Source: an uncultured Burkholderiales bacterium
GTDB lineage: Bacteria > Pseudomonadota > Gammaproteobacteria > Burkholderiales > Burkholderiaceae_C
Direction of reading: 5' to 3'
NCBI GenBank assembly: GCA_903856995.1
Contig: CAIODK010000042.1
Span: forward strand, 10,598-74,597
DNA length: 64,000 nt
Of this stretch, positions 41,204 through 51,045 are shown piece after piece. A program made the translations under genes and the position numbers. Under the pieces are notes generated by a model. The model made no database searches and had not been told where the DNA came from. It was given only the letters and a program-made list of their open reading frames with translations. The first letter of the stretch is position 1, and the number at the start of each line of letters is the position of its first letter.

Positions 41204-43482
41204 ACGGATTCCTTGCTAGGACGCACCACGGCGTCTCCCGTGTTTTTGGCTTGGGCCTCATACAGGCGGTAGTAGGCGCCTTGACGCGCCATGAGCGTGT
41301 CGTGATCACCCTCTTCCACCACAACGCCCTGCTCCATCACCACCAAACGATCTGCTTTGTTGAGCGTCGACAAGCGATGTGCGATGGCAATCGTGGTGCG
41401 GCCTTGCACGAGGTTGTCCAACGCCTTTTGAATTTCTTGCTCGGTCTCGGTATCCACCGATGCAGTGGCTTCATCCAAGATCAAAATGCGTGGGTTGATG
41501 AGCAAGGCTCGTGCAATTGAAATGCGTTGTCGTTCGCCACCCGATAAACCTTGGCCACGTTCACCCACCAACGAGTCATAGCCTTGCGGCAAACGCAGGA
41601 TGAACTCGTGTGCATGCGCTGCACGTGCGGCTGCGACGATTTCTTCGCGTGTGGCATCGGGTTTGCCGTAGGCGATGTTGTCGGAGATTGTTCCGAAAAA
41701 CAAAAATGGCTCCTGCAACACCATGCCGATGTGGCTGCGGAAGTCGGACAAGGAGATATTGCGAATGTCGATGCCATCCAACTTGATCGAACCTTCGCTT
41801 AGATCGTAAAAGCGACAAATCAGGTTGACCAAGGTACTCTTACCCGAACCACTTTGACCTACCAACCCGATCATCTCTCCGGGTCGGATACTCAGGTTCA
41901 TGCCACGAATCACCGCACGGTTGCCGTAGCGAAAGCCCGCATCTTGAATTTCGATATTGCCCTGCAACGGCACCGGCAGTTTTTGCGGGTGATGGGTCTC
42001 AGGGACGCTGGAGACGTGGTCCAAGATTTCAAAAATGCGTTTAGCCCCTGCCGCGGCCTTTTGGGTGTGCGAGACGATGCGACTCATGGAGTCAAGGCGC
42101 GTGTAGAAACGCCCGATGTAGGCCAAGAACGCAGCCAACACACCCACAGTGATTTGATGATGAGACACCAACCAAATACCAATGCCCCACACCACCAACA
42201 AACCCAACTCTGTCATCAACGTGACGGTTGGCGAGAACAAGGACCACACAAAGTTGATGCGGTCATTCACAGCCAAGTTATGTTTGTTGGCATCACGGAA
42301 GCGATTGGCCTCACGCTGTTCTTGTGCAAAGGCTTTGACGACACGAATACCAGGAATGGTGTCAGCCAACACATTGGTCAACTCTGACCAGACACGGTCA
42401 ATCTTCTCAAAACCAGTCCGCAACTTGTCACGCACCGTGTGAATCAGCCACACGATGAACGGCAGTGGTAGCAATGTGGCAGCCGCTAGCTTGGGATCAA
42501 TGCTGATCAAAATGGATGCAGTCATGACGATCATGAGCACATCGGTCGCAAAGTCGAGCAAATGCAGCGACAAGAACACGCAGATTCGATCGGTCTCAGC
42601 ACCAATCCGGTTCATCAAATCACCCGTGCGGCGACCCCCGAAGTATTCGAGCGATAAACGCATCAAATGCTCATAAGCCGTGGTGCGCAGATCGGCGCCA
42701 ATGCGCTCAGACACCAAGGCCAAGATGTAGGTCTTAAGCCAGCCCAGACCCCAAGCCACCAAGGCCGCCCCCAACAAACCGCCCAAATACAAGGTCACCA
42801 GATCGTGGTCAATGTCTTTGCCATTTTGAAATGGGATGAGCACATCGTCCATCAGCGGCATGGTCAAGTAAGGCGGGACCAAAGTGGCAGCGGTCGAAGC
42901 CAACGTCAACAAAAAACCCGCCAATAAGCGCCATTGGTATGGTTTGGCAAAGCGCCACAGTCGGAACAGGCCCCACGTCGACATGGGCGCGTGTTGTTCG
43001 CGACTACAGACGGGGCACTCATCGCCCGCATTTTCAAGCTGCAGTTTGCACTGAGGGCAACGGGCCTGCGCCATGGATGCCAATGATTTGCCGTGGGTCA
43101 GCACCTCAATGCGGTCCGCAAACATCTCCTGCAAACGCATGGCCGTGACATTGTGGGTCAGTGTGAAGCGCCAATTGGCAAGACGCTGCGTTGCGTCGAC
43201 CAAGCTGAGGGCACCCACACCCGCATGATCGGTGTGCATCATCTGCATGCCCGCAGTCAATGGCCAAATGGTCCAAACAGGCGCGGAACCAACGGATTGG
43301 GACCCAAAAAGCACCCTTTGGTCTGTCACAATGAGAAACCCAAGTGAGAAATGCAATTGGGCGTTCAGGTCAACCTCTAGACAGGCTAGAACGTTTTCAT
43401 GTGTAGACAGTTGTGCCAAAGCAGAAGTTCGCCAGCCTTCGGGCAAAACAACTTTGGTGGAAGCCGATAAAGAAGAATTCAT
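41200..43482 (-). CDS. cyanophycin-associated ABC exporter-type transporter with zinc ribbon
   Basis: A 760-residue half transporter from the ATG at 43482. The first 135 residues are a soluble domain (a PH-like fold is possible). A four-cysteine zinc ribbon follows (C142, C145, C156, C159 in RCPQCKLQL and DECPVCSRE). Six membrane helices span about 180-450. The ATPase has GLVGQSGSGKSTL, LSGGERQRISIA and ILILDEATASVD. The Walker motifs are intact, so it should be active as a homodimer. Its place beside DUF1854 and cphA genes links it to cyanophycin metabolism; the cargo is unknown. Confidence 0.85.
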   Translation of the reverse strand: MNSSLSASTKVVLPEGWRTSALAQLSTHENVLACLEVDLNAQLHFSLGFLIVTDQRVLFGSQSVGSAPVWTIWPLTAGMQMMHTDHAGVGALSLVDATQRLANWRFTLTHNVTAMRLQEMFADRIEVLTHGKSLASMAQARCPQCKLQLENAGDECPVCSREQHAPMSTWGLFRLWRFAKPYQWRLLAGFLLTLASTAATLVPPYLTMPLMDDVLIPFQNGKDIDHDLVTLYLGGLLGAALVAWGLGWLKTYILALVSERIGADLRTTAYEHLMRLSLEYFGGRRTGDLMNRIGAETDRICVFLSLHLLDFATDVLMIVMTASILISIDPKLAAATLLPLPFIVWLIHTVRDKLRTGFEKIDRVWSELTNVLADTIPGIRVVKAFAQEQREANRFRDANKHNLAVNDRINFVWSLFSPTVTLMTELGLLVVWGIGIWLVSHHQITVGVLAAFLAYIGRFYTRLDSMSRIVSHTQKAAAGAKRIFEILDHVSSVPETHHPQKLPVPLQGNIEIQDAGFRYGNRAVIRGMNLSIRPGEMIGLVGQSGSGKSTLVNLICRFYDLSEGSIKLDGIDIRNISLSDFRSHIGMVLQEPFLFFGTISDNIAYGKPDATREEIVAAARAAHAHEFILRLPQGYDSLVGERGQGLSGGERQRISIARALLINPRILILDEATASVDTETEQEIQKALDNLVQGRTTIAIAHRLSTLNKADRLVVMEQGVVVEEGDHDTLMARQGAYYRLYEAQAKNTGDAVVRPSKESV

Positions 43483-43604
43483 TATTGGAATGTTGCTGCT
43501 TTCAATCGATGCAAATCGATGGACGGCGATAAAAAATAAAAGCAGGAGCCAGGACTTTGTTGCACCCCCGCACGTTTGCAAATGATTGTATCGCCGCAGC
43601 CTCG

Positions 43605-43624
43605 GAGGTCGCCGTGACGACCTC
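43605..43624. other. small hairpin in the cphA' leader
   Basis: GAGGTCG and CGACCTC form a 7-bp stem with a six-base loop, 44 bases before the cphA' ATG in the divergent promoter gap. It could affect cphA' translation or be chance. Confidence 0.3.
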
Positions 43625-43667
43625 GATGTTTGCTATCGCTTCCGCCACCCAAATCCTCCGCTAAGTT

Positions 43668-45881
43668 ATGGCCTTCAAAGACATTCAAATCCTGCGCATG
43701 AACTACTTGCGCGGACCCAATATCTGGACCTACCGCCCCATCATCGAAGCACTGATCGACTTGGGCGAGATGGAAGACCATCCCTCCAACAAAATCGACG
43801 GCTTTAATGACCGCATCAACACTTGGTTGCCCGGTTTGGTCGAGCACCATTGCGGCGTCGGCCATCGTGGCGGCTTCTTGACTCGCTTGATTGGCGGCAC
43901 ATGGATGGGCCACATCATGGAGCACGTCTCCATCGAGTTACAGCTCTTGGCAGGCGCCCGAGCCGAATTTGGCAAGGCCCGTGAGATCAGCAAGCGCGGC
44001 ATCTATAAAGTCGTATTTCGCACCGAGCATGAAGAGCTGGGCCGCGAAAGCTTCTTAGCCGCCCGCGAACTCGTCATGGCCGCAGCGAATAACTTGCCGT
44101 ATGACATCACGGCCACGGTTGACCGTTTGAAGAAAATTGCTGACTTGCGTTGTTTAGGCCCGAGCACCGCGTGCATCGTCGATGCGGCGGTGGAACGCAA
44201 AACCCCCTTCATCCGATTGACAGAAGGTAATTTGGTGCAATTGGGCTACGGCTCACGCCAGCGTCGCATTTGGACAGCCGAGACTGACCGCACCAGTGCC
44301 ATCGCTGAAAGTATCTCCAGCGACAAAGACTTAACCAAGCGTTTACTGACCCAATGTGGCATCCCTGTGCCTGAAGGTCAAATCGTAAAAACCGCAGACG
44401 AAGCATGGGAAGCTGCACAAGATATCGGGTTACCCGTGGTGGTCAAACCCCTCGACGGCAACCGTGGCTGGGGCGTTTCCCTCGACGTGAACACCGAAGA
44501 AGGCGTACGCAAAGCCTGGACCGCTGCTGAAAAAGAAGGCAGCGAGGTGTTGATCGAACGCTATGTGCGCGGAGATGAACACCGCGTGTTGGTGGTCGGC
44601 GACCGCGTGGTGGCGGCCACCCGTGGCGAGACGGCATGTATCACCGGAGACGGCACGTCAACGGTAGAGCAACTGATAGACACACAAATCAACACCGACC
44701 CGCGGCGCGGCTTGGCCGAAGGCTTCCCCCTCGACCTGATTCGCTTGCACACAGCGCGCGGCGAAATGTCGCTGCTGGAAATCCAACGTCAAGGCTTGCA
44801 GCCTGATAGCGTGCCCGTCAAAGGTCGCATTGTGGTGGTGCAACGCAACGGCAACCTAAACAACGATGTGACGGATCTGGTTCACCCCGACGTCGCTGCT
44901 GTCGCCACCCTCGCCGCACGCGTGGTGGGTTTGGACATCGCCGGCATCGACATCGTGACACAAGACATCTCGCGACCACTGGAAGAAACTCACGGAGCCA
45001 TCATTGAAGTCAATGCAGGTCCCGGCTTGCTGATGCACGTCAAGCCGGCTGTGGGTGAGCCTCGCCCTGTGGGCAAAGCGATCGTCGAACACCTGTTTGG
45101 CTCCAATGAATCTGGTCGAATTCCTGTCGTGGGCATTGTGGGTAGCAAGCAAACCACAGAGCTGTCGCAGTTGGTCGCTTGGTTGTTGCACCTCTCGGGT
45201 CGTCGCACAGGTTTGGCTTGCAAAGACGGCTTGTTCATGGACCAGCACCATTTGGGCAAATACGACGCACGCGGTTTTGAAACCTCAGAGCGTTTGCTCA
45301 TCAACCGTGCGCTTGATGCCGCTGTGTTTGAAACAACGCCCGCCCATATCTTGGACGAAGGCTTGGCCTATGACCGTTGCTTGATCGGCGTGGTCACCAA
45401 CATGCCCGACACGGATGACACGCTGATTGAAAAGCATGACATCCAAACCGCAGAACAAATGCGCACCGTGATTCGCACGCAAATCGACTTGGTTTTACCA
45501 GAAGGTGCCGCCGTACTCAACGCTGATGAAGAAGCGGTGACCACACTAGCCGAACTGAGCGACGGTGAAGTCGTCTACTACGCCAAAGCCGAAGACAACG
45601 CCACCGTGATGGCGCACCTGCAGCAAGGGGGGCGCGCAGTGTTCTGCAAAGAAGGTCATGTCATCTTGGCACGCGGCGACCAAGAAACTCAGCTGTTCCA
45701 CCTCGACCTCGAGTTGATTGCCCGTCTGCTTAAAAATGGTTTGCACATCTCCACGTTGTTGGCCACTGTTGCCACCGCATGGTCGCTGGATATTGCACCA
45801 CTGCTCATTCGCGCTGGCTTGAAAAATTTCGGACAACAAAATCAACACGTTGCCAAAGACGTTGCAAGGATGAATGGCTAA
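43668..45881 (+). CDS. cphA': cyanophycin synthetase-like protein with degenerate Mur-ligase site (CphA')
   Basis: A 737-residue paralogue of cyanophycin synthetase. The N-terminal and ATP-grasp domains look complete (LGPSTACIVDAA, ERKTPFIRLTEGNLVQLGYGS, VVKPLDGNRGWGVS, IIEVNAGPGLLMH). The Mur-ligase P-loop is altered to GIVGSKQTTE (489-498) where GTNGKTTT is expected, and the protein is about 120 residues shorter than CphA. It probably makes only the ATP-grasp-catalysed bond or repolymerises dipeptides, as reported for CphA2-type enzymes, and may complex with CphA. Its stop overlaps the cphA start (TAATG). Confidence 0.87.
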   Translation: MAFKDIQILRMNYLRGPNIWTYRPIIEALIDLGEMEDHPSNKIDGFNDRINTWLPGLVEHHCGVGHRGGFLTRLIGGTWMGHIMEHVSIELQLLAGARAEFGKAREISKRGIYKVVFRTEHEELGRESFLAARELVMAAANNLPYDITATVDRLKKIADLRCLGPSTACIVDAAVERKTPFIRLTEGNLVQLGYGSRQRRIWTAETDRTSAIAESISSDKDLTKRLLTQCGIPVPEGQIVKTADEAWEAAQDIGLPVVVKPLDGNRGWGVSLDVNTEEGVRKAWTAAEKEGSEVLIERYVRGDEHRVLVVGDRVVAATRGETACITGDGTSTVEQLIDTQINTDPRRGLAEGFPLDLIRLHTARGEMSLLEIQRQGLQPDSVPVKGRIVVVQRNGNLNNDVTDLVHPDVAAVATLAARVVGLDIAGIDIVTQDISRPLEETHGAIIEVNAGPGLLMHVKPAVGEPRPVGKAIVEHLFGSNESGRIPVVGIVGSKQTTELSQLVAWLLHLSGRRTGLACKDGLFMDQHHLGKYDARGFETSERLLINRALDAAVFETTPAHILDEGLAYDRCLIGVVTNMPDTDDTLIEKHDIQTAEQMRTVIRTQIDLVLPEGAAVLNADEEAVTTLAELSDGEVVYYAKAEDNATVMAHLQQGGRAVFCKEGHVILARGDQETQLFHLDLELIARLLKNGLHISTLLATVATAWSLDIAPLLIRAGLKNFGQQNQHVAKDVARMNG

Positions 45882-48463
45882 TGGAAGTCTCTCGTATTCG
45901 CGCCCTACGCGGCCCAAACCTCTGGACCCGTCACACGGCCATGGAAGCCATGGTGACGTGTGCTGAGGACGAAATCGATCTAGGTCAACACCCCGACTTT
46001 GAAAATCGGTTGCGCAACTTGTTTCCCGGCGTGGGCACACTTCGGCCCACCGCACAAAAGGTCAAGCTGAGCATGGCGCACGCGTTAGAAGCGGCGACCT
46101 TGCATTTGCAAATTGAGGCCGGTTGCCCTGTCACGTTCAGCCGCACCACGGCCACCACCGACCAAGGTCTGTTCCAAGTCGCGGTGGAGTACACCGAAGA
46201 ACAAGTTGGCACCTTGGCTGTCAAACTAGCACACGAATTGTGCGTGGCCGCACTCAACAACACCAGCTTTGATGTGGATGCAGCCATTCACCAACTGCGC
46301 GAACTCGACGAAGAAATTCGCCTCGGCCCATCCACTGCGTCGATCGTCAATGCAGCGATCGCACGCGGCATTCCTTTTCGTCGTTTGACCCAAGGCAGCT
46401 TGGTACAGCTGGGTTGGGGTAGCAAACAACGCCGAATTCAAGCGGCAGAGATTGATTCCACCAGCGCCATTGCTGAATCCATCGCACAAGACAAAGAGCT
46501 CACCAAAAAGCTCCTCCACGCCGCTGGCGTGCCCGTACCTTTGGGGCGTCCTGTCACCAGCGAAGATGACGCTTGGGCCGCAGCACAAGAAATTGGCTTG
46601 CCCGTGGTCATCAAACCACGCGATGGCAACCAAGGCAAAGGAATTTCAGTCAACGTGACGACCGAAGAAGGCGTCAAGGCGGCCTACACCACGGCAGTGT
46701 CCTTTCGTGACGATGTCTTGGTTGAACGCTTCCTCCCCGGCAGCGATTACCGCTTGCTGGTGGTCGGTAACAAGCTCGTTGCAGCCGCGCGTCGCGACCC
46801 CCCATTGGTGATTGGCAACGGTAAAAACACCGTGCGCGAGTTGGTTGACATCGTCAACGCCGACCCACGCCGCGGCGAAGGCCATGCCACGTCACTGACC
46901 AAAATTCGCTTTGACGACATCGCCATTGCCCGCCTGAAAGAACAAGGTTTTGACGCGGTGTCGATACCCGCCAATGGCGCTCGTGTGATTCTGCGTAACA
47001 ACGCCAACCTGTCTACAGGCGGCACAGCCACCGATGTGACGGATGACGTGCACCCTGAAGTCTCCCTGCGCGCGATTGCCGCGGCGCAAATGGTCGGCCT
47101 CGACATTTGCGGCGTCGATGTGGTGTGCGAATCGGTACTGCGTCCCATGGAAGAGCAAAGCGGTGGGGTGGTTGAAGTCAACGCTGCGCCAGGCTTGCGA
47201 ATGCACTTGAGCCCCTCATTTGGCAAAGGCCGTGATGTGGGTGAAGCCGTGATGGCGACCATGTTCCCAGACGGTGGCGATGGTCGCATCCCCGTGATTG
47301 CCGTGACCGGCACCAACGGCAAAACTACCACGGTACGTTTGACCTCTCACCTGCTTCGCGCCCATGGTTTGCGCGTGGGCATGACCAACACCGACGGCGT
47401 CTATGTCAACGGCCGTCAAACCGACAGCGGTGACTGCAGTGGCCCACGCAGCGCACGCAACGTGCTGATGCACCCAGATGTAGATGCCGCCGTGCTCGAA
47501 ACCGCACGTGGTGGCATGCTGCGCGAAGGTTTGGCTTTTGACCGTTGCCAAGTGGCTGTTGTGACCAACATCGGCATGGGTGACCACCTCGGTTTGAATT
47601 ACATCTCCACCGTCGAAGACCTCGCCGTGTTGAAGCGCGTCATCGTGCAAAACGTGGCAGCGTCTGGCACCGCTGTTTTGAACGCAACCGACCCGATGGT
47701 GGCAGCCATGGCAGGCAACTGCCCAGGCCAAGTGACCTTCTTTGGTTTGGACTCACACCATCCCGTGATTGCGACGCACCGCGCACAAGGCAAGCGGGTG
47801 TTGTTCGTAGAAGATGACCAAATCGTGGCCATGCAAGGCAACCATTCGGTGCGTATCCCCCTGTCAGAGATTCCCGTCACGCGCAGTGGCGCGATTGGTT
47901 TTCAAATTGAAAATGCCATGGCATCGATCGGCGCAGCATGGGCGGTGGGCGTTCCTTGGCAGATCATTTGCACAGGTCTAGCCACCTTCATCAGCGACAG
48001 CAATGCTGTGCCTGGGCGTTTCAATGTGTTTGACTACAAGGGTGCGACGGTGATTGCCGACTACGGCCACAACCCAGACGCGATCAAAGCTTTGGTCCAA
48101 GCCGTCACCAACCTGCCCGCTCAGCGTCGCAGCGTAGTGATCAGTGGCGCGGGAGACCGTCGTGACGAGGACATTCGCGAACAAACCCGCATCATCGGTG
48201 AAGTCTTTGACGACGTGGTGCTCTACCAAGACGCCTGCCAACGCGGTCGCGTCGATGGTGAGGTGCTCAAGCTCTTGCGCCAAGGTTTGGACGGGGCCAA
48301 ACGCACAACCCACATCGATGAAATCCATGGCGAGTTTTTGGCGATTGACCGAGCGATGTCACGCTTGCAAAAAGGCGACTTGTGCTTGATCTTGATTGAC
48401 CAAGTCGATGAAGCCTTGGCGCACATCACGCAGCGGGTGAACTCTGCTGTTTTGGCTGGTTAA
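45881..48463 (+). CDS. cphA: cyanophycin synthetase
   Basis: An 860-residue bifunctional enzyme that builds the Asp backbone and adds Arg side chains. It starts MEVSRIRALRGPNLWTRHTA. The ATP-grasp domain has VVIKPRDGNQGKGISVNV and VVEVNAAPGLRMHLSP. The Mur-ligase domain has an intact P-loop AVTGTNGKTTT (474-484), DYGHNPDAIKAL and GAGDRRDEDI. Length matches the family. The ATG overlaps the cphA' stop, so both are translated together. A longer frame upstream of this ATG runs into cphA' and was discarded. The end overlaps convergent matB by 4 bases. No cyanophycinase gene is in the window. Confidence 0.95.
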   Translation: MEVSRIRALRGPNLWTRHTAMEAMVTCAEDEIDLGQHPDFENRLRNLFPGVGTLRPTAQKVKLSMAHALEAATLHLQIEAGCPVTFSRTTATTDQGLFQVAVEYTEEQVGTLAVKLAHELCVAALNNTSFDVDAAIHQLRELDEEIRLGPSTASIVNAAIARGIPFRRLTQGSLVQLGWGSKQRRIQAAEIDSTSAIAESIAQDKELTKKLLHAAGVPVPLGRPVTSEDDAWAAAQEIGLPVVIKPRDGNQGKGISVNVTTEEGVKAAYTTAVSFRDDVLVERFLPGSDYRLLVVGNKLVAAARRDPPLVIGNGKNTVRELVDIVNADPRRGEGHATSLTKIRFDDIAIARLKEQGFDAVSIPANGARVILRNNANLSTGGTATDVTDDVHPEVSLRAIAAAQMVGLDICGVDVVCESVLRPMEEQSGGVVEVNAAPGLRMHLSPSFGKGRDVGEAVMATMFPDGGDGRIPVIAVTGTNGKTTTVRLTSHLLRAHGLRVGMTNTDGVYVNGRQTDSGDCSGPRSARNVLMHPDVDAAVLETARGGMLREGLAFDRCQVAVVTNIGMGDHLGLNYISTVEDLAVLKRVIVQNVAASGTAVLNATDPMVAAMAGNCPGQVTFFGLDSHHPVIATHRAQGKRVLFVEDDQIVAMQGNHSVRIPLSEIPVTRSGAIGFQIENAMASIGAAWAVGVPWQIICTGLATFISDSNAVPGRFNVFDYKGATVIADYGHNPDAIKALVQAVTNLPAQRRSVVISGAGDRRDEDIREQTRIIGEVFDDVVLYQDACQRGRVDGEVLKLLRQGLDGAKRTTHIDEIHGEFLAIDRAMSRLQKGDLCLILIDQVDEALAHITQRVNSAVLAG

Positions 48464-49995
48464 AACAAATCTTTGTACTGGTCGCGCAGCAAGTTCTTTT
48501 GCACTTTTCCCATGGTATTGCGTGGCAGCTCTGCTACCACAAAGCACTTCTTGGGAATCTTGAAATTGGCCAGTTGTGATTTGAGTGCCCCAATCACGGC
48601 ATCAGGTTGAACGCTAGCACCGGGCTTGGCGATGACCACCGCCACGCCCACCTCACCAAAATCGGGGTGAGGCACACCCACCAAAGCGCTCTCAGCCACG
48701 CTAGGCATGTCATTGATGTACCCCTCAATCTCTGCGGGGTACACGTTGTAGCCGCCGCTGATGATCAGATCTTTGCTGCGCCCGACGATGACCACGTAGC
48801 CACGCTCGTCAATCTTTCCTACGTCACCCGTTTTAAAGAAGCCATCGTGGGTAAATTCTTCTTTGGTTTTCTCAGGCATGCGCCAATACCCACCAAACAC
48901 ATTGGGGCCTTTGACTTGAATGCCACCGATCTCGCCCACAGGCAAAGCATGGCCCTCGTCGTCTTGCACGCGCAAGGACACCCCAGGCAAGGGAAAGCCT
49001 ACCGTGCCACCACGACGCTCGGTTTGACCGGGGTAACGGGCATCAGCAGCATAAGGGTTGGACGTGAGCATGACTGTTTCGCTCATGCCATAGCGCTCCA
49101 AAATTGTTTGCCCTGTGCGATCGCGCCATTCGTTGAAAGTCTCCAACAACAATGGTGCTGAACCGGCGATGAACAAACGCATGTTCGCCGCTTGCGTTTG
49201 GGTCAAGCTAGGCTCTGCCAACATGCGCACATACAACGTGGGCACGCCCATGAACACAGTGGCTTCTGGCATTTTGGCAATGACGAGTTTGGGATCGAAC
49301 TTGGACAACCAAATCATCTTGCTGCCGTTGAGCAGCGCGCCGTGAATGGCGACGAACAAACCGTGCACATGAAAGATAGGTAAAGCGTGAATCAACACAT
49401 CGCCAGGCTTCCAACCCCAATACTTTTTCAAGGTCTGCGCATTGCTGAGCATGTTGCCGTGCGAGAGCATGGCTCCTTTGCTGCGGCCTGTTGTGCCACT
49501 GGTGTACAAAATGGCAGCTAAGTCATCAGCCTTGCTCTGAAGCACCTCATGCTTGTCAGCGCAATGTGCGGCGCGCTCGAGCAAACTGCCTGTTCGGTTG
49601 TCATCCAAGGTAAAAACATGGTGCGTCCCCGCCTTGAAGGCGATCTTGCTGACCCAACCAAAATTCTTGCTACTGCACACCACCACTGCGGGCTCAGCAT
49701 TGCCAATGAAATACTCAATCTCTCCACTTTGGTAAGCGGTGTTCAAGGGCAAGAACACATAGCCTGCCCGCAAAGTGGCGAGGTAGAGCATGACGGCTTC
49801 CACCGACTTCTCCACTTGCACCGCCACGCGTGCACCTTTGGGGATGTGTAGCGAATCGAGCAAATTGGCCATCATGGCACTGGCACGCTCTAGGTCAGAC
49901 CAGCTGTAGATCAAACCCTCATCCGTCTCGATGGCTGTCGCGTTTAGATTTGAGGGGAAAGCGGTCCGCAACGCCGCATAAAGATTGTGATTCAT
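48460..49995 (-). CDS. matB: malonyl-CoA synthetase
   Basis: A 511-residue AMP-forming ligase that makes malonyl-CoA from malonate. The P-loop is YTSGTTGRSKGA, and HALPIFHVHGLF, ERYGMSETVMLTSNP and FFKTGDVGKIDERGYVVIVGR follow. The catalytic lysine is in LPRNTMGKVQKN. The ERYGMSE segment includes the arginine used by MatB enzymes to hold the second carboxylate. It is last of the unit GntR-matA-Bug receptor-matB. Its final 4 bases overlap the end of cphA on the opposite strand. Confidence 0.9.
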   Translation of the reverse strand: MNHNLYAALRTAFPSNLNATAIETDEGLIYSWSDLERASAMMANLLDSLHIPKGARVAVQVEKSVEAVMLYLATLRAGYVFLPLNTAYQSGEIEYFIGNAEPAVVVCSSKNFGWVSKIAFKAGTHHVFTLDDNRTGSLLERAAHCADKHEVLQSKADDLAAILYTSGTTGRSKGAMLSHGNMLSNAQTLKKYWGWKPGDVLIHALPIFHVHGLFVAIHGALLNGSKMIWLSKFDPKLVIAKMPEATVFMGVPTLYVRMLAEPSLTQTQAANMRLFIAGSAPLLLETFNEWRDRTGQTILERYGMSETVMLTSNPYAADARYPGQTERRGGTVGFPLPGVSLRVQDDEGHALPVGEIGGIQVKGPNVFGGYWRMPEKTKEEFTHDGFFKTGDVGKIDERGYVVIVGRSKDLIISGGYNVYPAEIEGYINDMPSVAESALVGVPHPDFGEVGVAVVIAKPGASVQPDAVIGALKSQLANFKIPKKCFVVAELPRNTMGKVQKNLLRDQYKDLF

Positions 49996-50009
49996 CGTGT
50001 TGATTCAGT

Positions 50010-51008
50010 TCAGTCCAATTTGGCGCCCGAGGCCTTTACCACGGCGGCCCATTTTTTAATTTCAGCAGAAACAAGATTACCGAACTGTGCGCCGGTCACA
50101 TTAGGGAACTCTGCGCCACTATTCGCCCAACTGGTTTTGATCTCCTCAGATGCAGCGGCTTTACGCACCTCCTCAATCACACGGGCCTGCACGTCAGCGG
50201 GCGTTCCTTTGGGCGCCCACAAACCATACCAAGTGGTCACGTTGTAATCAGGCATGCCCAGCTCTGCCGCACAAGGCACATCGGGGAAGGAAGGGTTGCG
50301 TTTGTTGCCCGACACCATCAACGCTTTGATGCGGCCACCTTTGATGTGTTGGGCCGAGGAACCCAGCCCGTCAAACATCATGTCCACATTGCCAGCGATT
50401 AAATCTTGCAAGGCCGGACCGGCGCCGCGATATGGGATATGCGTGATGAAGGTTTTGCTTTGTAGCTTGAACAACTCACCCGCTAGGTGATGCGAGGTAC
50501 CACCACCCGCAGAGCCGTAATTGAACTTACCTGGGTTGCTATGCAACACTTGCATAAACGCTTTGAAATCACCCGGAACGTTCTTAGGATTCACCACCAA
50601 CACGTGCGGCACGCTTGCCACCATCGCGAGGGGCACAAAATCGCGTTCCAAGTCGTAATCGAGCTTGGGGTACATGGATGGGGCTATGGAGTGATGCACA
50701 GCGCCCATGAACAAGGTGTAGCCATCGGGTGCAGCTTTGGCAGCAACACCGGCACCTAAGTTACCACCCGCGCCCCCGCGGTTATCGATGACCAAAGTTT
50801 TACCAGATTGCTTTGAAAACTGCGCCGAGAAAGGACGAGCAAATACATCGGTGCCACCACCTGCCGGAAAAGGAACAATTAACGTGACGGGTTTGGTCGG
50901 CCAGCTTGACTGCGCCTGCGCCTGCGCCCCCAAACTAAACGCAGCACAGACCGCGGTTGTGAGCGCCATCCATTGGCGGCGGTTGTGGGTGAGAGTGGAA
51001 TGATGCAT
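50010..51008 (-). CDS. Bug-family receptor, probable malonate binding
   Basis: A 332-residue periplasmic receptor from the ATG at 51008, which has AAGGAG 7 bases upstream; earlier in-frame starts overlap matA. A twin-Arg-like NRRQWMALTTAVCAAFSLG signal segment is followed by WPTKPVTLIVPFPAGGGTDV and LVIDNRGGAGGNLGAGVAAK. It sits between malonyl-CoA decarboxylase and malonyl-CoA synthetase genes, so malonate is the likely ligand, taking the place of the MatC carrier seen elsewhere. Membrane partners are not in the window. Confidence 0.86.
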   Translation of the reverse strand: MHHSTLTHNRRQWMALTTAVCAAFSLGAQAQAQSSWPTKPVTLIVPFPAGGGTDVFARPFSAQFSKQSGKTLVIDNRGGAGGNLGAGVAAKAAPDGYTLFMGAVHHSIAPSMYPKLDYDLERDFVPLAMVASVPHVLVVNPKNVPGDFKAFMQVLHSNPGKFNYGSAGGGTSHHLAGELFKLQSKTFITHIPYRGAGPALQDLIAGNVDMMFDGLGSSAQHIKGGRIKALMVSGNKRNPSFPDVPCAAELGMPDYNVTTWYGLWAPKGTPADVQARVIEEVRKAAASEEIKTSWANSGAEFPNVTGAQFGNLVSAEIKKWAAVVKASGAKLD

Positions 51009-51045
51009 AGCTGTCTCCTTCATGGTTTTATTGAGCGAACACGAG

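Noticed and set aside
45779..45880. 34-codon extension of cphA into cphA'
   Set aside because: The ATG at 45881 gives the family start MEVSRIRALRGPN and a TAATG overlap; the extension has no family match.
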